This document shows positions 8,203-14,088 of a DNA stretch of 22,286 bases, piece after piece (positions within the stretch are counted from its first letter, which is position 1; every line of letters starts with the position of its first letter). Source of the DNA: Devosia sp. (lineage in GTDB: Bacteria; Pseudomonadota; Alphaproteobacteria; Rhizobiales; Devosiaceae); contig DROE01000091.1 in NCBI GenBank assembly GCA_011322005.1, positions 1 through 22,286 of the forward strand, read 5' to 3'. A program made the position numbers and the translations under genes. Below the pieces are notes generated by a model that was not told the DNA's origin, ran no database searches, and saw nothing but the letters and a program-made list of their open reading frames with translations.

Positions 8203-9171
8203 ATGCTTATTCAATCAAAACCAAGCTGGACCATTCGTGAGGGGCAGGAAACGCCCGAATCCATTTACATGAACCGCCGCTCTCTGATGAAGGGCTTTGC
8301 AGGGGCGCTTGCGGCTGGCTGCGTGGGTGGACTCTCTGCCCGGGTTTTTGCGCAAGAGGGACGTGCGCGACTGGATGCGCCGCGCAACGAGGCTTACCGG
8401 CTGGACCGGGAGTTGACACCTGAAGAGGTAAACCTCACTTACAATAATTTTTATGAATTTGGCGCACACAAGCGCATTTCTGGCAACGCGGAGTCAAACC
8501 TGGTGCCGCGGCCATGGACGGTGGAAATTGACGGTCTGGTCAACACGCCCATGACCCTGGACGTAGATGAACTCATTGCAAAGGTGGGGGGGCTTGAGGA
8601 AAGGCTTTACCGGCTTCGCTGCGTCGAGGCCTGGTCAATGACAGTGCCCTGGATCGGGTTTCCGGTGAGCGCGCTGGTCAATCTGGCCGATCCGCTCAGC
8701 GGCGCCAAATATCTGCGCATGGAGACCTTCAATGATGCGGATATGGCCAATGGCATCCGCTCCCAGCCCTGGTATCCCTGGCCCTATGTTGAAGGCATGA
8801 GCATGGCCGAGGCCAATAATGAGCTGGCGTTTATGGTGGTGGGTGCCTATGGCAAACAGGTTTCCAATTCCATGGGCGCCCCGATAAGGCTGCATCTGCC
8901 CTGGAAATACGGCTTCAAATCCATCAAGTCGATCGTGCGCTTCACCTTTACCGAGGAACGCCCGGTGAGCTTCTGGGAAGAAATATCGGATGGCAGGGAA
9001 TATGGCTTCTGGGCCAATGTGAATCCGGAAGTGCCGCACCCGCGCTGGAGCCAGGCGACCGAAACGGTTCTGCACACCCAGGAAAGGGTGCCCACATTGC
9101 TCTACAATGGCTATGGCGAGCAGGTGGCGGACCTTTATAGCGGCATGGAAGGTGAACTGTTGTTCCGGTAG
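8203..9171 (+). CDS. msrP: Protein-methionine-sulfoxide reductase, catalytic subunit
   Basis: MsrP (YedY), 322 residues, a periplasmic molybdopterin enzyme that reduces methionine sulfoxide in oxidised envelope proteins. The N-terminus has a Tat signal: NRRSLMKG with Arg25-Arg26, a hydrophobic stretch and an AQE cleavage region near residue 50. The Mo-ligand cysteine is Cys140 in RLRCVEAWSM; the sulfite-oxidase fold is recognised from YNNFYEFG, PWTVEIDGLV, MRMETFND-like and SNSMGAPIRLHLPWKYGFKSIKSI. The start ATG 8203 has GAGGTG seven bases upstream; ATG 8269 just before the RR motif is possible. The usual membrane haem partner MsrQ is not next to it in this window; a terminator follows directly. 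Electrons must come from MsrQ encoded elsewhere or from another donor. Confidence 0.93.
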   Translation: MLIQSKPSWTIREGQETPESIYMNRRSLMKGFAGALAAGCVGGLSARVFAQEGRARLDAPRNEAYRLDRELTPEEVNLTYNNFYEFGAHKRISGNAESNLVPRPWTVEIDGLVNTPMTLDVDELIAKVGGLEERLYRLRCVEAWSMTVPWIGFPVSALVNLADPLSGAKYLRMETFNDADMANGIRSQPWYPWPYVEGMSMAEANNELAFMVVGAYGKQVSNSMGAPIRLHLPWKYGFKSIKSIVRFTFTEERPVSFWEEISDGREYGFWANVNPEVPHPRWSQATETVLHTQERVPTLLYNGYGEQVADLYSGMEGELLFR

Positions 9172-9182
9172 TCTTTGCGCTT

Positions 9183-9225
9183 AAAAAAAAGACCCTGTCC
9201 GAGGGGCGGACGGGGTCTTTTTTTT
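9183..9225 (+). terminator. Strong, potentially bidirectional terminator after msrP
   Basis: Eight A, an 11-bp stem GACCCTGTCCG (9191-9201) / CGGACGGGGTC (9207-9217), loop AGGGG and eight T. Because of the A and T runs it can end msrP transcription on the plus strand and also block read-through from the small RNAs on the minus strand. Confidence 0.92.
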
Positions 9226-9303
9226 CCGATCAAGCGAGCAATCTCGCGATCAAGCTGCAATAACGCGGTCCGTCAAAACATCCCTCATGTTCAGACAGAG
9301 AAG

Positions 9304-9337
9304 AAAAAAAGGGCTCCACTCAACGAGGAGTGGAGCC
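9304..9337 (-). terminator. Intrinsic terminator of the second small RNA
   Basis: On the minus strand a perfect 10-bp stem GGCTCCACTC/GAGTGGAGCC (9328-9337 and 9312-9321) with loop CTCGTT is followed by one C and seven T (9304-9310). There is no minus-strand protein gene between it and the small-RNA promoter, so it most likely ends a non-coding transcript. Confidence 0.85.
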
Positions 9338-9502
9338 AAAGATTTACGGGCATTTGCCCAAATCTCAGTTTTTGACAAGACCTGGAGGGAGGTCCGGCTT
9401 GCCAATGAGTTCGTGCTGAGGGAGGAGGAAACAACACGTGCTCGGTTTTGCCATTCTCTCAGTGCAACTTTAGGAGGAGGGAGAAGTGCACCGGCGTCTG
9501 AC
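9304..9502 (-). ncRNA. Predicted AbcR-like (alpha-r15) small RNA, second copy
   Basis: A minus-strand transcript of about 200 nt from the promoter at 9509-9538 to the terminator at 9304-9337; the 5' end is approximate. It has three pyrimidine-rich anti-Shine-Dalgarno tracts: around 9468-9484 (CUCCCUCCUCCU), around 9416-9431 (CCUCCUCCCUC), and 9379-9394, where CCCUCC is displayed as the loop of a GACCU/AGGUC hairpin. A GGGCA-AA-UGCCC hairpin (9348-9359) sits 10 nt before the terminator stem, exactly as in the neighbouring copy. AbcR RNAs of Rhizobiales are trans-acting regulators that block ribosome binding on mRNAs of ABC transporters, and they occur as a tandem pair next to lsrB/vtlR. This copy is longer than the roughly 110-120 nt usual for AbcR, so an internal start or processing is possible. 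The AbcR label is inference from position and architecture. Confidence 0.6.
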
Positions 9503-9508
9503 GGGTGT

Positions 9509-9538
9509 ATATATGCCCGGTTTATCACGGGCGAACAA
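9509..9538 (-). promoter_or_regulatory. Promoter of the second small RNA
   Basis: On the minus strand, -35 TTGTTC (9538-9533) is followed after about 18 bases by an AT-rich -10 (ATATAT/TATATA, 9514-9508). The start would be near 9502. The -35 lies exactly 11 bases from the shared box at 9550-9564. Confidence 0.55.
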
Positions 9539-9549
9539 CCGGTTTTTGC

Positions 9550-9564
9550 TCATACCAGCCATGC
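9550..9564 (-). promoter_or_regulatory. Putative LsrB-type operator box, copy 2
   Basis: Minus strand GCATGGCTGGTATGA, preceded by GGAC. It matches the box at 9787-9801 at 13 of 15 positions and lies at the same distance from its -35, which fits a LysR-type activator site. That the regulator is the adjacent LsrB homologue is inference. Confidence 0.5.
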
Positions 9565-9632
9565 GTCCGGTGCAAGGGTTGCGGGAGTTGGGCGGGCCGT
9601 TGCAATATGCAGCCCGTTTTTGGCTTGCGGAC

Positions 9633-9668
9633 AAAAAAAGGCTTCGACCGTGGTTGACAGTCGAAGCC
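9633..9668 (-). terminator. Intrinsic terminator of the first small RNA
   Basis: On the minus strand a 9-bp perfect stem GGCTTCGAC/GTCGAAGCC (9660-9668 and 9640-9648), 11-nt loop, then seven T (9633-9639). It separates the first small RNA from the promoter of the second. Confidence 0.87.
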
Positions 9669-9741
9669 AGATCCCCGGGGCAGATGCCCATCGGGAGGGA
9701 CACAAAACACACCAAGGAGGGGAGGGGTAGTGTCTGCGTCT
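9633..9741 (-). ncRNA. Predicted AbcR-like (alpha-r15) small RNA, first copy
   Basis: A minus-strand transcript of about 110 nt, the usual AbcR size, lying between the LsrB-like regulator gene and the second copy. Reading 5' to 3' it shows a pyrimidine tract ACCCCUCCCCUCCUU (9714-9728), a second tract UCCCUCCC (9693-9700), a GGGCA-UC-UGCCC hairpin (9678-9689), nine bases, then the terminator. The paired CUCCC tracts are what AbcR RNAs use to mask Shine-Dalgarno sequences of target mRNAs, mostly for nutrient-uptake ABC transporters, usually with Hfq. No protein-coding frame fits the transcript. The 5' end is set by the promoter at 9747-9775. The AbcR assignment rests on the trxB-lsrB-sRNA order known in Sinorhizobium, Agrobacterium and Brucella and on this architecture, not on a covariance search. 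Confidence 0.65.
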
Positions 9742-9746
9742 GCTTG

Positions 9747-9775
9747 AGATATGGTGAAGACCTGAAGAATTTCAA
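9747..9775 (-). promoter_or_regulatory. Promoter of the first small RNA
   Basis: On the minus strand, -35 TTGAAA (9775-9770), a 17-bp spacer and -10 ATATCT (9752-9747). The start would be near 9740. The -35 is 11 bases downstream of the box at 9787-9801. Confidence 0.6.
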
Positions 9776-9786
9776 CGGCGGATGAA

Positions 9787-9801
9787 GCATAGCAGCCATG
9801 C
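9787..9801 (-). promoter_or_regulatory. Putative LsrB-type operator box, copy 1
   Basis: Minus strand GCATGGCTGCTATGC, an inverted repeat centred on the middle T with a single mismatched pair. It is preceded by TGAC, giving the longer shared string GACGCATGGCTGSTATG with copy 2. Its position upstream of the -35 is typical for activation by a LysR-type regulator. Confidence 0.55.
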
Positions 9802-9828
9802 GTCAGGCGCATAGCCTGCAAGTGCCCG

Positions 9829-10728
9829 CTAAAATTCCCACTCGCGTGCGCTTCCCACCAGAAAGTCCCGGAATATGCCGACGCGCTTGGAATTTTTGAG
9901 GGCCGGGGGGTAAACAAAATAGGTGTCGAACTCGGGAAGTTTCAATTCGGGTAAAACAGGCACCAGTTCGCTTGCACCCTCAACCGCATAGTCGGGCAGC
10001 ATGGCGAGGCCAACTCCGGCCCGAGCAGCTTGCATCATGCCAAAAACCGCGTTGACCTGCAGATTCCCCTTGCGGGGGCGGTGATCGGGTCTTCCGACCC
10101 GCTCCAGGTAGTTGATGTCAATCAGGTGCGAGGGAGCGGGGGAGCCAAAGGTGATAATGCGATGCTGATCCAAGTCGCCTGCATCCTTTGGAGTGCCCAG
10201 TTCTTCAATATAGCTTTTGGCGGCATATATATGAAAGTGAACGGTAAACAGCTTGCGCTGGATCATTTCGGTTTGCGTCGGCGGATGCAGGCGAATAGCC
10301 ACATCGGCCTCGCGCATGGTCAGATCCAGGTCGTCGTCGTCGAGCTTTATTTCCAACTGCACGGTCGGGTAGGCGATGATAAACTCGCGGATACGTGAGG
10401 AAAGCCAGGTCGAGCCAAATCCCACCGTAGTTGTGACTTTGAGCGATCCGGTGGGCATGTCCTGAGTGTCGGTTATCTGATTTTCCACCGATTGCAGCTC
10501 CCAGCACATGCGATGGGCGGTGCCGAACAATTGTTCGCCAACTTCGGTCAGCACCAGTCCGCGTGCGTGACGAATAAAAAGTTTCAGGCCCAGAGATGCC
10601 TCGAGGGCGGAAATCTGACGGGAGACCGCGGACTGGCTCATGCCCAAGCGCTCCGCTGCGTGGGTGAAGCTGCCAGCTTCGGCGGCGGTGTGAAATATGC
10701 GCAGTTTGTCCCAATCCTGCAGGCTCAT
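9829..10728 (-). CDS. lsrB: LysR-type regulator, LsrB/VtlR family
   Basis: A 299-residue LysR regulator. The N-terminal winged helix-turn-helix covers residues 4-63 (WDKLRIFHTAAEAGSFTHAAERLGMSQSAVSRQ region), followed by the linker helix and a periplasmic-binding-like effector domain from about 92. The opening DWDKLRIFH, the LKVTTTVGFGSTWLSS segment, QRKLFTVHFHIYAAKSY, HRIITFGSPAPSHLID and the end FRDF.V..AREWEF match, from memory, LsrB of Sinorhizobium and VtlR of Brucella, which control envelope, symbiosis/virulence and the neighbouring AbcR small RNA. Its ATG overlaps the trxB stop (TAATG, 10726-10730), implying coupled translation with thioredoxin reductase. Only one cysteine (Cys75) is present, which matters because cysteine-based redox sensing has been proposed for the S. 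meliloti protein. The effector is unknown. Confidence 0.88.
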   Translation of the reverse strand: MSLQDWDKLRIFHTAAEAGSFTHAAERLGMSQSAVSRQISALEASLGLKLFIRHARGLVLTEVGEQLFGTAHRMCWELQSVENQITDTQDMPTGSLKVTTTVGFGSTWLSSRIREFIIAYPTVQLEIKLDDDDLDLTMREADVAIRLHPPTQTEMIQRKLFTVHFHIYAAKSYIEELGTPKDAGDLDQHRIITFGSPAPSHLIDINYLERVGRPDHRPRKGNLQVNAVFGMMQAARAGVGLAMLPDYAVEGASELVPVLPELKLPEFDTYFVYPPALKNSKRVGIFRDFLVGSAREWEF

Positions 10729-11678
10729 TATTGTGCGGCTTCACTCACTTCCTGCTCGGCCAGATAGCGTTCCGCTTCAAGGGCTGCCATGCAGCCCATA
10801 CCGGCGGCGGTTACGGCCTGGCGGTAGATGTCGTCGGTCACATCACCGGCGGCAAAGACTCCGGGAATGGCGGTTGCGGTGCTGTCTGGGGCGGTGATCA
10901 GATATCCGCCCGGCTTCATGTCCAGCTTATCCTTGAACAATTCTGTGGCGGGTGCGTGTCCGATGGCGATAAAAATGCCATCAACTTCAATTTCACTGGT
11001 TTCGCCGCTGAGCTTGTTTTTCAGTTTCGCACCGCTAACGCCAAGGGGCATGCCTCCGCCAAGCACTTCCACAAGTTCGGTGTCCCAGATTACCTTTATC
11101 TTTGGATTGGTGAACAGGCGGTTCTGCAGTATTTTTTCGGCCCGAAACTCGTCGCGGCGGTGCACGACAATCACCTCAGAGGCAAACTTGGTGAGAAACA
11201 GGGCCTCTTCGACCGCTGTGTTGCCTCCACCGACCAAAAGCACTTTTTTGTCCTTGTAGAAAAATCCATCGCAGGTGGCGCAGGCGGAGACGCCAAAACC
11301 CTTGAATTTTTCCTCCGAAGGCAGACCCAGCCATTTGGCCTGGGCTCCGGTGGCAATTATCAGAGTATCGCAGGTATAGGCGGTGCCGCCATCGCCGGTC
11401 AGCCTCATGGGACGGGTTTCCAGGTCCACGTCAACGATTATGTCATTGAGGGTTTTTGCGCCGACATTTTCGGCCTGGGCTTTCATCTGCTCCATGAGCC
11501 AGGGGCCCTCAACAGGCTCGGCAAAACCGGGATAGTTTTCCACGTCCGTTGTGATGGTAAGCTGGCCGCCGGGCTGCAGGCCCTGAATAATTACGGGTTC
11601 GAGCATGGCGCGGGCGGCATAGATGGCGGCGGTATAACCGGCGGGACCGGACCCGATAATAATGGTTTTGGCGTGCAT
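10728..11678 (-). CDS. trxB: Thioredoxin-disulfide reductase
   Basis: Low-Mr thioredoxin reductase, 316 residues, a cytoplasmic FAD enzyme that passes electrons from NADPH to thioredoxin. The FAD-binding GSGPAGYTAAIYAAR starts at residue 9, the redox-active CATC is at 133-136 (SACATCDGFF), the NADPH motif GGGNTAVEEA is at 150-159, followed by VVHRRDEFRA, and the C-terminal FAD segment GVFAAGDVTDDIYRQAVTAAG is intact. Full length. It lies 121 bases downstream of greA on the same strand and overlaps the LsrB-like regulator gene by one base, so the regulator is produced from the trxB transcript. This links the regulator to thiol redox control, as in other Rhizobiales. Confidence 0.97.
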   Translation of the reverse strand: MHAKTIIIGSGPAGYTAAIYAARAMLEPVIIQGLQPGGQLTITTDVENYPGFAEPVEGPWLMEQMKAQAENVGAKTLNDIIVDVDLETRPMRLTGDGGTAYTCDTLIIATGAQAKWLGLPSEEKFKGFGVSACATCDGFFYKDKKVLLVGGGNTAVEEALFLTKFASEVIVVHRRDEFRAEKILQNRLFTNPKIKVIWDTELVEVLGGGMPLGVSGAKLKNKLSGETSEIEVDGIFIAIGHAPATELFKDKLDMKPGGYLITAPDSTATAIPGVFAAGDVTDDIYRQAVTAAGMGCMAALEAERYLAEQEVSEAAQ

Positions 11679-11799
11679 GACAATTTTCTCAATCTGCGCC
11701 GGAACGGCTTGCGTTTAATTCAGTTCATAAACTGGGCCCCGGCCAGCATAATTTCAAGTGGAGAAGAACTTATCCACGAGCAACGCGGGTATTGAAAAA

Positions 11800-12273
11800 C
11801 TACTTGTAGGTTACCGAGAGAATTTCATAGGAGCGCGCGCCCCCAGGGGCGGCGACTTCAATACTGTCTCCGGCCTCCTTGCCGATCATGGCACGGGCGA
11901 TGGGAGAGGAAATGGAGATTTTCCCTGCGCTGGCGTCGGCTTCGGGGTCGCCGACAATCTGATAGGTTTTTTCTTCGTTGGTTTCCTCGTCCACGATCAG
12001 CACGGTTGCACCAAACTTAATGGTGTTACCGCTCAGTGTTGAGACATCGATTACCTGGGCCAGCGCCAGAATGGCATCCAGCTCTTTTATCCGGCCTTCG
12101 TTCAGTCCGTGCTGTTCCTTTGCTGCGTGATACTCCGCGTTTTCGGACAGGTCCCCGTGGGCGCGCGCCTCGGCAATGGCGGCTATGATACGCGGGCGCT
12201 CCTGAGATGCGCGTTTTTCGCGTTCCGCCTTCAGAGCAATGTTGCCCTCTGGAGTCATGGGGATTTTATCCAT
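11800..12273 (-). CDS. greA: Transcription elongation factor GreA
   Basis: GreA, 157 residues, which enters the RNA polymerase secondary channel and stimulates cleavage of backtracked transcripts. The N-terminal coiled coil (residues about 5-75) carries the tip HGDLSENAEYHAAKE with Asp41 and Glu44, the acidic residues that bring in the catalytic metal; the C-terminal FKBP-like domain has FGATVLIVDEETNEEKTYQIVGDPEAD and ISSPIARAMIGKEAGDSI. Start ATG 12271-12273 is chosen from family alignment and from AGAGGA just upstream; the frame is open further upstream but without homology. Its neighbours carB, trxB and the LsrB-like gene are often close to greA in Rhizobiales. Confidence 0.96.
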   Translation of the reverse strand: MDKIPMTPEGNIALKAEREKRASQERPRIIAAIAEARAHGDLSENAEYHAAKEQHGLNEGRIKELDAILALAQVIDVSTLSGNTIKFGATVLIVDEETNEEKTYQIVGDPEADASAGKISISSPIARAMIGKEAGDSIEVAAPGGARSYEILSVTYK

Positions 12274-12461
12274 TTTGTCCTCTTTTACCCGATCAGGACC
12301 GGGGTGTTTCAGTTGGTGCCTTTTGTTTATGGCTGCCAGATATTGCAGCCAAAATAATGACAGCAGGTGTTTTTTCAACAGGCTGTCCGGTCCGTGCAAC
12401 CTCAATAGAGGGCTGCTTATCTGCCGGTCCTTTTCAGTAAACCGGGGACTGCGCGGTCCGT

Positions 12462-12494
12462 AAAAGCAAAAGGCGCCGGGAAAACCACGGCGCC
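12462..12494 (-). terminator. Terminator of the cold-shock gene
   Basis: On the minus strand GGCGCCG (12488-12494), a 9-nt loop and CGGCGCC (12472-12478), then TTTTGCTTTT. It lies 33 bases after the stop codon of the cold-shock gene. Confidence 0.8.
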
Positions 12495-12526
12495 AATTGT
12501 CAATGTCGTGGTGTTCTAGAGTTCGC

Positions 12527-12739
12527 TTACGCTGCAGGGGTCAAATTATCAGCAGCGGACTTGCCGGTGCGGCTGTCTTGAACTACTTCATAGTTGATCT
12601 TTTGTCCTTCATCCAGGCCTGTCAGCCCGGAGCGCTGAACTGCTGAGATGTGAACGAAAACGTCTGCGCCGCCTTCGTCTGGTTGAATGAAACCAAAGCC
12701 TTTTTGGCTGTTGAACCACTTAACGGTACCGGTTGCCAT
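12527..12739 (-). CDS. Cold-shock domain protein, CspA family
   Basis: A 70-residue single cold-shock domain, an OB-fold that binds single-stranded RNA/DNA and acts as an RNA chaperone. RNP1 KGFGFI is at residues 13-18 and RNP2 VFVHI at 27-31; the opening MATGTVKWFNSQKGFGFI is diagnostic. A GAAAGG ribosome site lies about 10 bases upstream (12750-12755). Its own terminator follows, so it is a monocistronic unit between greA and the divergent HD-GYP-like gene. The 405 bases upstream leave room for a long 5' leader, which in CspA-type genes often controls translation by temperature; whether that applies here is not shown. Paralogue number cannot be decided. Confidence 0.95.
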   Translation of the reverse strand: MATGTVKWFNSQKGFGFIQPDEGGADVFVHISAVQRSGLTGLDEGQKINYEVVQDSRTGKSAADNLTPAA

Positions 12740-13144
12740 ATTGTTAGTGCCTTTCGAATAGTCTTAACTTCAAGCCCTGCCGCCGGTATGGCGTCATGAC
12801 CACAAAATCGAAAATTTGGACAGTGACATTTGAGCTGCGCGAACATTTTCGCGTCTTATTTGTCGCAGAGCCGCAGTGATCGATGGGGCTTAATAGCTCA
12901 TAAAGAAGGTTTGGACAACACATTTTGGCCCGTGAGGACTCCCGGGGTCGAAAATGACCTGTTGCACCTGCCTGAATATGGGTCGTTTCCCGTACTCAAT
13001 ATTTCATGAGTATTTTTTGTTTCTTCTCCAAATTCCTGCGTGAACACCATCTGGCTGGTGCTGTTCCGGTACCGGTAAACAGCGATTTTTCCGGGGAATT
13101 ATTCCCCTGAGTTTTGTGAAAAGTCATGGACAGAAAGGCTTTCG
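12740..13144. other. 405-bp divergent intergenic region between csp and the HD-GYP-like gene
   Basis: No protein gene is seen. The left part presumably holds the leader and promoter of the cold-shock gene, but I could not place convincing -35/-10 boxes. The right part, 13045-13107, holds three successive inverted repeats described separately. Confidence 0.5.
13045..13107 (+). repeat. Three inverted repeats upstream of the HD-GYP-like gene
   Basis: CACCA/TGGTG (13045-13060, 6-nt loop); GCTGTT-CCGGTACCGG-TA-AACAGC (13060-13083), a palindrome around CCGGTACCGG with a two-base bulge, followed by ATTTTT; and GGGGAAT-T-ATTCCCC (13093-13107), a perfect 15-bp inverted repeat. The last one ends 37 bases before the GTG start and could be an operator or a leader hairpin. 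Confidence 0.6.
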
Positions 13145-14056
13145 GTGCAAACGCTTCACCAAAGTGCTGTGGAACCCGAAGAACCGGGAGTGAGTAACCT
13201 GGAAGTGAGACTGGGCCGTGAGAAAAAAGCTCGCCTAGCAGCAGAAACCCTTGTCGAGAAAAAGAGTGAGGAGATATATGAGGCCGGCAAGGAACTTGAG
13301 GACCTGCTCTCGGGTGCCGTCAAAATGCTCACCGATGTTCTGGCGATAGCGCGGCCCGAACTGTTTCAAAAAGCGGCAAAAATACAACGATGGGCGCGTC
13401 AAATCGCTCCCAAACTAAAGGTTGAGCGCCCCTGGGAACTCGACCTGGCAGCAATGCTTTATCCGCTGGGTGCCATAAGCCTGCCCGATGATCTGGCCAT
13501 GAAATATGTATTGTGCGAACCCATGGATGCCGAGGAAAAAAGGGAAGTGGATGAGTGTTCGCAAACCGCATATGAGCTGATAAGCAACATGCCGCGCATG
13601 CAAGGGGTGGCGGAAGCTGTGCTCTATTCCAGAAAGGGCTATGATGGGTCCGGGCACCCCCAGAATGGCATTCAGGGCGATAAAATCCCTCAAAATGCGC
13701 GCATTCTGAAAGTTCTGATTGATCTGGCCGATCGCTCCATGGGCTCCGGGGCCACGCGTTCGGATGGTTTCATGGCCATGGCCTCGCGCAAGCAGGAATA
13801 TGATCTGGACATCTTGAAGGTTGCCTATATTGCGCTGCTTGAGGGGGAAAGTCAGGACGAGGACAAACAGACATCCCTGACCCTGAGCCCGGCAATGCTC
13901 AAGGCGGGGGACATTCTGCTCAAGGATGTTGTTGACAAGAATAAAGGGCTTTTGCTGGCGGCGGGTTCAGAACTCAGCGACCTGAGCATAAAGCGGCTGC
14001 AGGCCATGGTCATAGAACGCCGGGTGAAGGACAAGTTTTCCGTGCAACGCCGCTAG
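13145..14056 (+). CDS. Degenerate HD-GYP-like protein with N-terminal coiled coil
   Basis: A 303-residue cytoplasmic protein. Residues about 18-57 form a charged coiled coil (LEVRLGREKKARLAAETL...KSEEIYEAGKELEDLL) of the sort that links sensor and output parts in alphaproteobacterial kinases. Residues about 60-235 follow the HD-GYP layout: LAAMLYPLGAISLPDDL where the HD pair should be, and YDGSGHPQNGIQGDKIP..ARI where DGSGYPxGLxGxxIP..ARI is usual. The HD pair is replaced by Tyr106-Pro107, the HHE triad by SRKG, and GYP by GHP, so cyclic-di-GMP phosphodiesterase activity is unlikely. Residues about 247-303 (LKAGDILLKDVVDKNKGLLLAAG) resemble the C-terminal extension of HD-GYP response regulators. 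No receiver domain is present. The GTG start follows AAAGG by six bases. A role as a non-catalytic signalling or scaffold protein is inferred. Confidence 0.72.
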   Translation: MQTLHQSAVEPEEPGVSNLEVRLGREKKARLAAETLVEKKSEEIYEAGKELEDLLSGAVKMLTDVLAIARPELFQKAAKIQRWARQIAPKLKVERPWELDLAAMLYPLGAISLPDDLAMKYVLCEPMDAEEKREVDECSQTAYELISNMPRMQGVAEAVLYSRKGYDGSGHPQNGIQGDKIPQNARILKVLIDLADRSMGSGATRSDGFMAMASRKQEYDLDILKVAYIALLEGESQDEDKQTSLTLSPAMLKAGDILLKDVVDKNKGLLLAAGSELSDLSIKRLQAMVIERRVKDKFSVQRR

Positions 14057-14088
14057 AGTTGCTCTGTCGGGATTTGGCGGTTTTCGAA

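Noticed and set aside
9250..9730. Open frames of 90-150 codons on both strands between msrP and the LysR gene
   Set aside because: They run through two intrinsic terminators and the two small-RNA promoters, have no family resemblance, and the plus-strand GGAGG-rich 'ribosome sites' are just the complement of the anti-SD tracts.
11770..11778. DnaA-box-like TTATCCACG between greA and trxB
   Set aside because: Only one copy, one mismatch to the consensus and no AT-rich unwinding region or cluster, so no origin claim.
10731..11795. Long plus-strand open frame of about 350 codons opposite trxB
   Set aside because: Antisense shadow; trxB has intact FAD, CATC and NADPH motifs and the opposite frame shows no recognisable protein.
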